Positions 46,974 through 56,539 of a DNA stretch of 64,000 nucleotides are shown here, in pieces (position 1 is the first letter of the stretch; each line of letters starts with the position of its first letter). The DNA comes from Nothopassalora personata. Lineage: Eukaryota > Ascomycota > Dothideomycetes > Mycosphaerellales > Mycosphaerellaceae. Below the pieces are notes generated by a model, which worked only from the letters and a program-made list of their open reading frames with translations, made no database searches and was not told where the DNA came from. The position numbers were made by a program, and so were the translations under genes. The DNA lies in assembly GCA_033816765.1 (NCBI GenBank), contig CM066289.1:248001-312000 (forward strand), written 5' to 3'.

Positions 46974-47837
46974 GTGCCGAGAAGTGCGACATATCCAAGT
47001 CTCACTGGCTCATCGGCATTGCCGGTCGAGACTACAGGCTACGAGACATGCTACAATGATGTCGACGCTCGGAACTGGCTTGATCATGCCCGGCACACCG
47101 GGCAGCAAGACCACCTTCACATCTCTGGTCGTCTTGAAAAGTACGGAGACACGATTGTCAAGCCATGGCAGAAACGCAATACATCACAGCGGGCGACTCT
47201 AATCACCTGGCGGGGCTCTCGCGTTGCGATGAGGTCAGACTCGGCAATTTCCAACGACTTCGAGAACCTGGATGACATACTGGCTCGCACATCTCGTCAG
47301 GACGCAAGCCGTGATAAGCGCACAAGAAGCTGAGGCGGCCAAGAAGCTCAAGCAAGGCAGCACCAAGCAGACCACATGGAGCACCTCAAACCCTGGCGGC
47401 GTGGCTCTCGCAGCCACCAAAGCCAAGGACAAGACGAGACCATTGAAGGCTTCCGTCGACCAAACATTTACAGATCACGACGACCTCAAAGACCTATCGA
47501 ATGCCACATCGATTCTGGCCCTCATACCGAAAGTTGCAGTCAGCAAAGATAGCATACGCCTTGTCACTCGCATGTACACCTCTCTGGGCTATACGGGGGC
47601 CAATAGGGGAAGCGTCAGTGGGACGATCTAGTCGCGGCGCTGATCGACAGCAACTTCCAGGCAAATGGCGGCTCTGCCGTCACCTTCAAGGACACGAGTG
47701 GACAGTGCTCCATTGTGTTCCACTGTCCACATCCTGACCCAACTCTGGACTCCATCATGCTTCACTCCATGGGCAATCGCTTAGCCAGGTGGTTTGGCCG
47801 GGGAAAGGATATCTTCGTGGAGCGTGGAAAGGTCTGA
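46974..47837 (+). pseudogene. Hypothetical fungal protein with HicA-like C-terminal region, frame-broken
   Basis: Three pieces in two frames read one coherent protein: 46,974-47,330 (LEKYGDTIVKPWQKRNTSQ), 47,272-47,631 (AQEAEAAKKLKQGSTKQTTW, RLVTRMY) and 47,613-47,837 (RQWDDLVAALIDSNFQANGG, SIVFHCPHPDPTLDSIMLHS, RWFGRGKDIFVERGK). The last part, with GGSAVTF, IVFHCPHP and GNRL, recurs in many fungal hypothetical proteins as I remember them and resembles the HicA double-stranded RNA-binding-like fold (inference). Either two introns or two frameshifts separate the pieces. Good splice sites are not evident at the second junction, so I favour a pseudogene. Confidence 0.5.
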
Positions 47838-48123
47838 TCGAGAACTGAAGTGGTTCGTCAGAGTGGGCAAACTTGATACCATCGGTGTGATGCGATTGAT
47901 GTGAGTCACAGACGCTTGCCACTCCAAACGTCAGAAGAGAAGGCAGAGACTAGTTTCCAGGGTGCGTGATTCACCACGCGCAAGCGCTATAGACGCATCT
48001 GGAGCGTCGAGTGATGAACATAGCAATGTGCGCTTGTCGCCAATGAGCTTCTTGGTCTCATGAAGGCCTTTCCTCCCCATTTTGACTCCACAACTCGAAG
48101 AGTACTCCTAGCGGCTTTTTCCT
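47838..48123. other. Intergenic, convergent 3' ends
   Basis: No feature recognised. Confidence 0.5.
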
Positions 48124-51003
48124 TTACGACAATGGCGAAAACGACCCCGTAGCCTTGATGTCACGACTAGAGAACCCAGCAAAGACTTGCACGGCACCAC
48201 TTCCAATCGTCCACTGCTGTGTCACAATATCCCAGTAACTAATGTCTCGCCTCGCAAGATCGAAAGTCACAGTCTGACTCTCGCCGGGCTGCAGTGTAAT
48301 CTTGTCGAAACCTCTGAGTGCCTTGACTGGCGATACGTCTTGGTCAGATGGGCTAGGTAGACCCAGGTACAGTTGTGGGACAACAGCTCCAGCGACCGAG
48401 CCCGTATTCGTGACTGTGGCCGTGACCTGGTAGACTGAGTCCCATAAGGCAGGGTTGCCACCTGGGATGATATCTTGATCTGGTGGAATAGCCGAAAGAG
48501 ACCCTTGGGCGGTCTTTGAGATACTGAGGTTAGCCAGGGAGAACGTCGTGTAGCTAAGACCGTAGCCGAACTCGTATTGTACGCTTGTGTTGAAGTAGTC
48601 GAACCAGCCTGTGAGACAAATGTCAGGATCTCCTCGCATAATGGAAGAAAGCATGATACGTACGATAGTCAATCAGAAGCCGCTCCTTGAAGTCCGACTT
48701 CCATGCCCACGGATCTGAAGTGTTGAGGAGAGCGGAGGAGTTCGTGATATCGGAAAAGTCGTAGTCGCTTTCTTCATGCGCGATGGTGTACGGGAGATGG
48801 CCGCTCGGGTTTACGTCGCCCCAAAGTACCTGTTCTGCCGTCAATACAGTTCCTTCTGTCCTCATGTCGGCTATCATAGACATACATCAACAATGCTGTT
48901 GCCCTGTTCTTGTCCACCATAGTGAGCAGCCAAGATGGCCGTGACGTTGGGATGATCGGCGAAAGGAAGGACAGTCAAGCCACCGGAGTTCGTGACGACG
49001 ATTGTGTTCGAGCATTGTGCTGCTACCGTCTCGACTACACCTGTACCGTTCCAGTCGACTCGCAGAGACGTACGATCATATCCCTCGGTAGCCCAAGTCT
49101 TCAGGAAGACTAGGCAGACCTCTGGCGGTCGAGGGTAGAGGATGTTGCTACAGTAGTATGTCAGTACAGCAATTTTGTTGGGTGATAACATACGTACAAG
49201 CCAGCCCCACTCGTGATCAGCGTGTTGTTCAGCAAATACTGCACCAATGCATTATTGTCCTGCTCTTTCGCTCTCGCCTTGATTGCTTCCAGTGGAGACA
49301 CAATGTAGGTCAGTCTTCCAGTCCCAGATCCTCCACCAACACCGAGCACCCCAAACTCATAGCTAGTCGCGCCAAAGTTGTTGGTGCCTAGGGAGTAGAG
49401 ACCCTCGGTGATATCCCCAGCGCCGTTGCCAAAAACACCAATATTCTTTGGCTTCTTGAGCGGAAGGGCGTTCTTCGTGTTCTTCAGCAGCACAATGCCA
49501 GCAGCGCCCAGCTCGCGAATGAGAGTGGCATGATCGTCGCGGACGTCGACATCGGCAGAACCAAGATTGAAGGTGTAATTGTATTGAGATGGGTCGTTGC
49601 TGCTGAGGGCCGGCGAGCTGCCGTCGATCGGTGGGTAACTTTCGTTCTGCTTGAGGAAGAAGTAAGGTGTCATGATGCGGCGGACCATGTCGTCGACTCG
49701 ATCGATCGAGAGACTCCCATTGTTCACACTGGTCGTGATGTTGCCACCGAACCACGATGAGATTGAGGAGGGGGGGGAATCATCGACGATTTTGCCCGGC
49801 ATGTCCATATCTTCGCCGGCGTTGATGGCTTGGTAGCCAGAGTGTGTCGCGTCCCAGTCACTGACAACCTGGAAGTGCTGTTAGGACTGCAAAGAACGAT
49901 GTTTAAGCTCACTCACATATCCCTGGAAGCCAAGCTCCTCTTTGAGCAAGCCATTCAGTGTCTTGCCATTTTGACACGCGTATGAACCATTGATGCGCTG
50001 GTAGCTGCACATGATCGAGGCTGTACCGCTGCGGACAGCATTTGCGAAGGGCCAGAGGTATAGCTCGTGTATTGTTCGATCGTCGATATTGGCAGATACC
50101 GCTTCGATGGTCACGCCGTCATCGTTCGTGCTCGGGGTGCGCTGAGTTTCTTGCTCGTTGCCGATACTGGCCACTGTCAGTTAATCGGTTGTGCTGAGTG
50201 CGTGGTAGGAGCAGAAAACTTACTAGTGTTTCACACATGCCTGTACACCTTTCTCTTGGTGGCCTTCGACGGTCTGCCTCTATCAATACAGGTCGTCCAG
50301 CCTGTATGAGTTCAAACATGTCTTACCTCACTTAACAGAACGCCAGTAAGCCATGGGTCAGGCGAGAAGCCTTCCTGTTTTCCCGTCAGCTCCAGGGCGG
50401 GTGGCTGCTGCATCTTCTGTCTACCCACTTACCCAATTTCTACCACCATATGCAGATCTGCCCAGCGGACCGACTACAGGACCCAAGATGACATGAGCGC
50501 CCTTGTTCCTGAATTCTTCACCTAGCTGCTGCCCGCGGGTCCGTGCTAGTTTACGATCCCACGCAGCTGCCACAGTCACACCGGCTGGAAACACAGAAGC
50601 ATAGTCTGCAACACGAATGGCAAGCGGTCCATCCTGAAGGCACAATCCATTGAAGCCAAGTCGTGGAATCGAGCCAATGTTGCCGACGCATGGTCCATCG
50701 GTGCCCGTTACAAGGAAAGCCTTCTCTTCAATGGTGAGCTGAGACACGAAGTCCTGTGCTTGGATGAAGGCAGTGTCCCAGCCGCTACCGGTAGCGTTGG
50801 CTTTGTCAGTAGTCAGCTCGTGCACCTTTCGCTTTTATAGTGACTGCTTTCGTGGACTCACGAGAAGGGTAAACAACAGGACTAGAGTCAAAGTGTGCTT
50901 CTACCCATTCTGGCCCTGGGTAAGTGATGCTGGAATTCGCGATATGGCGGCAGTAGTCAAACCTAGCAGGACAGAGCTGATCTGCCATCGCTTGATAGAA
51001 CAA
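48124..51003 (-). CDS. GH3 beta-glucosidase
   Basis: Nine exons: 50,862-51,003; 50,433-50,800; 50,327-50,374; 50,224-50,279; 49,917-50,166; 49,198-49,868; 48,886-49,147; 48,664-48,829; 48,124-48,608. All splice phases fit, giving about 815 residues without a stop. It releases glucose from beta-glucosides. Seen: [49 protein letters not shown]; nucleophile Asp in [12 protein letters not shown]; acid/base region [25 protein letters not shown]-terminal FnIII domain ([13 protein letters not shown] [10 protein letters not shown] to [12 protein letters not shown]). Relatives are secreted or vacuolar. The Met at 51,003 gives no signal peptide, so a further 5' exon may exist or the protein is intracellular. 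Confidence 0.85.
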
Positions 51004-51761
51004 ATGGTTGAGGCCCAGCGATTTGCTTAACGGGTTTCTGCCACGTGTATGGCATTTTAGCGGGTATATACACGTTGCTGCGATCCATCATTTCACTGCC
51101 GCTCCATCTGCCGGCACGTAGCAGCCGCCATCCCGCATCGCTGTCGTCTATACGATATGGGGGGCGTGTTGCATTTTCTTTCTTGCAAAGCACGTGGTAT
51201 GCATGGGATGGATTAAGTTCGATGCGGGGAAGGCCAGGTGATGTCGGTCCGAAATGCTGTTGTTCCTGCAGATCCCCGGCTCCTGGCGGCACATGATTGA
51301 AGATACGTCACTGATGAATCGCCAGATGTTCAGATGTTCTGATGCCTGTGTCCCGAGAGATCCTAGTAAAACGGCTATGGCACAACCCCCTCAGACCGCA
51401 TCTGGTATGGAGTTATAATAGCCCCCCGTGGGCATCTCAGGTCATATCGTATGCTCGCATGCTATCGTCGTACTCACGCAAAAGTGGAGGACTTCCGCAC
51501 AGATCCGTACACCAGACCCAAAGAGCGCTTCGTCCCGGCCATGCTATAAGCATGCCCTGCTCGCAGCTCCGACCAAAGTCTCCGCAGCCGCGGCGTATCT
51601 TCTTTGCGGAACAGCTGCGTTCGAGACGGAAAATACTCGCACGCGGAAACGCTGACTTCCGTGCTTAGATCATTCATATTCGACTCCAGGACTTTTCGTG
51701 GCATGGCGTGATCCAGGAGGTCTCGGTTGAGAAAAAGCTTTGTTTTGTGCGACTCACTTGG
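51004..51761. other. Intergenic upstream of the beta-glucosidase
   Basis: Overlapping short frames on both strands; none resembles a known protein or a clear signal peptide. It may hold the missing first exon of the GH3 gene. Confidence 0.35.
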
Positions 51762-52310
51762 CTATTGAGCCAGATGCCGACGTTCAAAGCGAACAAGAAC
51801 GATGAGAAAGATGATGGTCGCCATACAGGAGCTGAAGAGCAGCAGTGACGAGAAGCCCCATGGGCAGATTTCTAGTGTCTGGCATGATGGAATATCCTTC
51901 CCATGCAACCATTTCTCACCGAGAATTTTGCCGCTTTCGTCCAGATACAGGATGCCTCGTGCTTGAAAGGACAGAGGAGGCGCAGGTAGCGAATAGGTCT
52001 TGCTAGCAATGGTGAGGTTTTTCGTCGTGCAATCGCTGAATTTGCCAGGAATATCTTTCAAGTTGTTGTTCCCGTAGCTTTCTCCCAGGCGAGCATCCGT
52101 CAAGATTTTGTTTACAACCCTTGGGTTAATCGATGGGGAACAAGTCCGACGGGGTCTTGGTGGGGGGTAATACCAAGTGCCACCGTTGAGAGCGCTAGAA
52201 GTAGAGTCATTCAAGAACAGCGTGCCGTTGCTACGGCTATCTGCACCTCTGCAATACCGAACGTCGATACAGTATGAGCTTGCAAGATCACAGAGCCATC
52301 GGCAACGCAC
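51762..52310 (-). pseudogene. C-terminal part of a fungal membrane protein of unknown function
   Basis: The frame reads a cysteine-bearing extracellular-type stretch (LASSYCIDVRYCRGADSRSN, GTWYYPPPRP, ILYLDESGKILGEKWLHGKD, PSCQTLEICPWGF) followed by one TM helix (LLLFSSCMATIIFLIVLV) and a short basic tail. This layout is familiar from fungal hypothetical proteins with a Cys-rich ectodomain. No proper start or N-terminal half is found upstream, so it appears truncated. Confidence 0.5.
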
Positions 52311-52655
52311 GCGAAGTCGCTGCCGCTATCGCTGGTGGTGGAGTAATTTGGGCAATAGAGGTCGAAGGACAATCTGTTGAAGGATCTCGACGCGCTTTTG
52401 ACTTGAACACAGCTGAATCGTTATTTTTGGCGAGGGCCGGGATATGGGATGCCGCCATGGTGTTCCAAGGTTGTTGTCGCATCAAAGTTTCCGAAGAATG
52501 CTTGGGGGCGGGGTCAGATCCTTGGCATGAAGTGCAGGTGTACTGGGCACAGCCTTGTGCCTTGAGCTTATCAGTAAGAGCTGGTGCTGGAGGGGGTCGT
52601 TGCTGAGCGCTTCCGCTTCGTACTGAAACGGCCGCTCGCGCCACGACATGTCCTT
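52311..52655. other. Intergenic or lost N-terminal part of the membrane protein
   Basis: Short frames only; nothing recognised. Confidence 0.35.
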
Positions 52656-53733
52656 CTAACCTCCAAGACAGTAAGTCGTATTCCCAAGGCCCGGAAGCGG
52701 ATTCAACGACGTTCCAGCATCGTTCACATACGTCTCCTGCGTCACATACTCCCATACCCCCAATGGCACCGGCAACTCATTCGCATCGGTCGGCTTGGTG
52801 ATATTCCGATAAACATTCGTCAAGTCTGCCGGTTGAGTATCCTCCAGATACTGCAGCAGCACATTGAAGTCTCGACATGTCTTCTTTACACCAAAGTCAG
52901 GCCACTTGATCTCCTCGCCTTCTCGCCAGTTGTAGGTGTAGACCTCCATATCGGCATTGCACATTATGTGCTGCCGAGGGATGTCGACGCAGTGCGTCAT
53001 ATGTCGGACCATGGAGAACGGTGGCCAGAAACCCACTTATCGCCCCAGTAGTAGTGGTAGTTGTGGATCAGACCTTTTCGGAGGTAGTCTAGGCAGTGGA
53101 CCTGGTGCAGCACGTCCTGAGTGGAAAGGTAAGAGCCGGCATCTCTTATGCCTTCCGGTATTTGGATCAAAGAGTTTGGGTCTTTGCCGAGCCTCTTGGC
53201 GTCACTCTCACTAAGAGGTATGAATGTCATGGCATGAGTGATCTTCTCCCATGCTGCATCGACCTCAGGCGACGGGTCTCGGCTGTAGATATTCTCGGGA
53301 TGCTCTGATCGCCATGGGATGAACGGGTCAAGAGTCTTCTCTATGATAGGGATATCGACCCTGTCGTACATCGGCGCTTGACGAGATGTTAGCTAATATG
53401 GCAGACAGCAGGTGCACTGAGGGTCGTACACCACTGAGGCTGGATTTTTGGAGCATTGCTACCGGTATTCGACATTCTGTCCGCGCCCCAGATCGCAGCT
53501 TCCATCAAGCTAATCGTCGTCAGGACTCCAGCAACGTTCATCTTTGGGACAGCATTACACCGCAGCCAGTGCCTCATGCCTTGTGGTCTGGTCGGTCTGT
53601 GATGGCTCAAGCTCTCGCGAGGTATGCAGGGCATGGCTTCCTCCTGGGAGCCATCGCGGTAGGTCTCATCTGAATCCCGAGCACTGAACTGCTTCGCTTC
53701 ACAGATGCGACTGTAGTTGTGCGGATCTGGCAT
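52656..53733 (-). pseudogene. UstYa-like (DUF3328) oxidase-type protein with a one-base frameshift
   Basis: Exon 1 is 53,430-53,733 (cytosolic start PHNYSRICEAKQFSARDSD, weak TM NVAGVLTTISLMEAAIWG). An intron 53,377-53,429 (GTACGA...TCAAG) and exon 2 52,656-53,376 follow. Both copper-type HxxHC motifs of the family are visible: VLHQVHCLDYLRKGL and VRHMTHCVDIPRQHIMC. UstYa-like proteins act in ER/Golgi membranes in fungal RiPP and related pathways, catalysing oxidative cyclisation or modification. Between the two motifs, near 53,033, the frame slips by one base in a G run (GATAAGTGGGTTTC). No intron fits there, so the gene is broken unless this is a sequencing error. No RiPP precursor is seen nearby. 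Confidence 0.75.
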
Positions 53734-54300
53734 GATGGACGACTTGTTGTAGTAGTGAGGTGTGCGGACGTATGCTCAGGTCCAGAAGAGGCATCCAGGG
53801 ATATTACCTGAAAGGAGGTCCAAGTCACAGCGCTTGGGGAAACTGAATATCGTGACCAGATCATGGTGTTGGAGGTACAAGAAATGTTATATGACTATGG
53901 GAAGTGTTAGGCTTCCTGATATGATGCATCGACGTCCTACCGTCTCACATGTACAGGCTGAGCGCCGGAAATTTGCTGTTCCCAGTCAAGGGTACATCGA
54001 TAGCTTATCGAGGTGGTGATTAGTATCTTGAGGGACGATCTTGTGACGGTGTTTTTCTTTATGCACACAAGTCGTGTACCCAAGCCGCGGTAGTTATAGT
54101 AGGCATTACGCGATGATCTTGTCTACTCGTCGTCACGCTGCTTACCCCGAGTATTGCCCATACAGAGGCGCGGCCACGGCTAGTAATTAGATCGAGCATC
54201 AAGATGATTTCGTCCATCGTAGTGTATAGATCTAGTTTAGGCACTACTTCTAAGCTACGACGCGGTGTCACTAATACTAGCCTGGCCTAACCAACAACGT
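53734..54300. other. Right border of the gene island
   Basis: No gene recognised. From about 54,060 CA and TG thin out and the RIP-type composition begins. Confidence 0.4.
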
Positions 54301-55551
54301 AGTTTATTATGAAGGCATCTATTGTCTTACATGTTCTAACTTCGTCTAGTACGCATTATTCGGCATGGAGCTTCGCTTAAGCCTGGGAGACGCTAACCTT
54401 CTGCTTGCCCTCTAGTAATCTAACCTAGCGTTCAAAAATGAGTTCTCAATATTGAAAATTCTTATAGGGAACCGAAGGGCGACTAGGGCTCGGCGGGCTT
54501 ACTGAGGCTTAAGGAAGTACGAAGCAGGTAGCGCTGTGCGTCGTCCCTATTACGCTCATTCATTACGGCGGGTATACACTGTCTCTACTAATATATTAGT
54601 AGTAGATTCCTCTAGTCTAAATAGCTCCTAGCGTCTAGTTAAGAGTAGCTTAGGATAGTATAGCTAAGCCTAGTATTAGCGTAGGTACTAGCCTAAGCGC
54701 TAGTCTTAGTACTAGTTCTAGTACTAGTCTCGGTACTAGTGTTACTTAACGACGTACATCGTAGTTATATACTAGTAGTAGAGGGAATTTAATGTAAAGA
54801 TCGGCGCGAGTAGATTAGTCTAGAGTAGTAGCGTTTGTCGCCTTAGGTGTTATAGTATACGTTCTTATAATAAGAGCTCTTAGTATAGCGACCTAGCTTA
54901 CTACGATACGTACCTATATTATTAGGTAAGGAAAATGTTTCTAGCGTGTATTATAGGCTCGCCTAACCTATTATTAGGCTAGAAGAGTATAGCGTCTTAT
55001 AGTCGCCGCGTAACTGTTAGATTTAGCCGTTAATACCCCGATATATTAACGTTAGTATATAGGATTTATCTACGTAATAGGGTTTACTAGTGCGTTCTAT
55101 AGCATTTACTTACGTACTATATAAGTCGATTCTTACGTGTACATCTTAGCGTAGAAGGATATATAAGGACAACCTTATTTACCTATAAATAGTATTAATA
55201 ATAAGTAATTAAGTTATTTGTTTACTTCACTTATATGTTTATTTATATAATAGTTATAAGCCTAAATTAGCGCTACTAGCCTAAAGTAGCCTAGTACTAA
55301 AGCTTCGAGCGGAGCCGGGAACTTTCCCCGGATTTTAGAAACTCTATCTAACGTTACCTCCTAAATTCTAGCTTATAATCGCCGAGCCTAGTACGGTAGA
55401 ACAGCAAATAATATAGGTATTTCACTATATAAAACGGCGATATAGTTACTATGGGGTAATTTAACCCTAAGGATTCCGAATCTATAATTGGATTTACGAT
55501 ATAACTACTAGTTACCGAGAAAATAGCCGATAAAACATATAACGCTACTAC
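54301..55551. other. Unidentified RIP-mutated DNA with short repeats
   Basis: Around 54,670-54,740 a short unit related to AGTACTAGTCTTAGTACTAG repeats. At 55,311-55,330 AGCCGGGAACTTTCCCCGG is an imperfect palindrome that looks like a transposon end. No coding domain was identified. Confidence 0.4.
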
Positions 55552-55945
55552 TATTTTATAAATCTTATTTAATAACTACCCCTATTTAAGACTAGTTACG
55601 TTACTCGGATTAGGCTTCTTTAGAGAGTAGTTAGACAATAGGGTAAGGTAGGTAATTTACTAAGAAAATAGTCATATTCTAATAAGTAAGGTTATGATAT
55701 AAGTTAAACGCCTCGAAGCTATAAGGGTTTCTTAGCGTTCCTAAATACAAAGGAGACTCTTAGTCGATAATTCTTAGATTACTAAGTTACTAGTAAGCGA
55801 GTAACCTCGAGTTACTAAGTTACTAGTAAGCGAGTAATCTCGAATTACTAAGTTACTAGTAAGCGAGTAATCTCGTACGGCGCACGTAATCCGGTTTGTC
55901 TAATCGACTGCGTCTACCGTCGCGGCTTTTATCCGATCCGTAACA
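55552..55945 (-). repeat. 3' LTR of copy E (394 bases)
   Basis: On the minus strand it begins TGTTACGG exactly, after the polypurine tract AAGGGAGATAG. It ends near 55,552. It is the longer sister of the copy D LTR; most of the extra length is two additional 33-base units. Confidence 0.7.
55778..55876 (-). repeat. 33-base VNTR, three units, in the copy E LTR
   Basis: Units at 55,778-55,810, 55,811-55,843 and 55,844-55,876 share TTACTAAGTTACTAGTAAGC followed by GAGTAAYCTCG. The copy D LTR has one unit and the copy C LTR has two. Confidence 0.85.
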
Positions 55946-55963
55946 CTATCTCCCTTCTAGTCT

Positions 55964-55988
55964 AGCTTCGTCCCGAAGCTTATATAAG
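55964..55988 (+). promoter_or_regulatory. Dyad plus TATA-like box upstream of copy E antisense ORF
   Basis: AGCTTCGTCCCGAAGCT followed by TATATAAG, as in copy D; the ATG is at 56,024. Confidence 0.55.
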
Positions 55989-56023
55989 ATAATATAGTAG
56001 CCCCTTATCGTAGACTAGTAACG

Positions 56024-56530
56024 ATGTCTTCTTCGTCCTCTAAAAATTGCCTTCGGTTAGTAAAGGAAATCAACGAATACGGCCGTCTAGTAGATCTCGC
56101 TTACGATTATTATTTCTTTAACGGGCTTTCCTACGTTACTATAGAGGGGAATTTCCGTCTACGGTATTCGGAGTGCGTTCGTCGTAGGCGTAAGTATATA
56201 AATCTATCCTAGCAGTCTCTTAATAAGACTCGCGAGGAGTATCGGAAGAAGGTTAAGAAAGACGAGGAGGATCTTACGGAAGCCCTAGCGCGGCTAATGT
56301 AGGACAAGGCTATACTTCGCTAAGCGGAGGAGCGCGCGCGTAAGAAGGCGCTTTACTTAGAGGCCGAAATAGAGGCTTCTAGTAAGATCGAGGATGTCGA
56401 TTATCCTACCGCGGATATAACCGTTAGCCTATCTCCTACAGTATAGTCCTCTATTAATTTTGTTAATAACGCGATCGATTTTTCCATTCCCTCTAGTTCT
56501 ATAGGGTAGCTATATAAGTCCTATTTTTTA
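56024..56530 (+). pseudogene. Antisense accessory ORF of copy E (Zn2Cys6-like)
   Basis: The first 62 codons are open (MSSSSSKNCLRLVKEINEYG), stopping at a TAG where the family has Trp. Cys/Tyr positions again fit C-x2-C-x6-C-x10-C-x2-C-x6-C (YDYYFFNGLSY, YSECVRRRRKY). A charged helix follows (KTREEYRKKVKKDEEDL), then a Ser/Pro-rich tail. It lacks the 26-base duplication of copy D. It lies opposite to pol and ends close to the chromodomain end of pol. I recall closely similar proteins as hypotheticals in several fungal genomes but know no function. Confidence 0.65.
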
Positions 56531-56539
56531 GGAATTGTT

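Noticed and set aside
34691..53733. A secondary-metabolite gene cluster made of IPMDH, P450 and UstYa-like gene
   Set aside because: No PKS, NRPS, terpene synthase or RiPP precursor is seen. RAV1 and FRG1 lie between the members, and the UstYa-like gene is broken.
55778..55876. CRISPR-like array
   Set aside because: Three contiguous 33-base units without spacers, inside an LTR of a eukaryotic retrotransposon.
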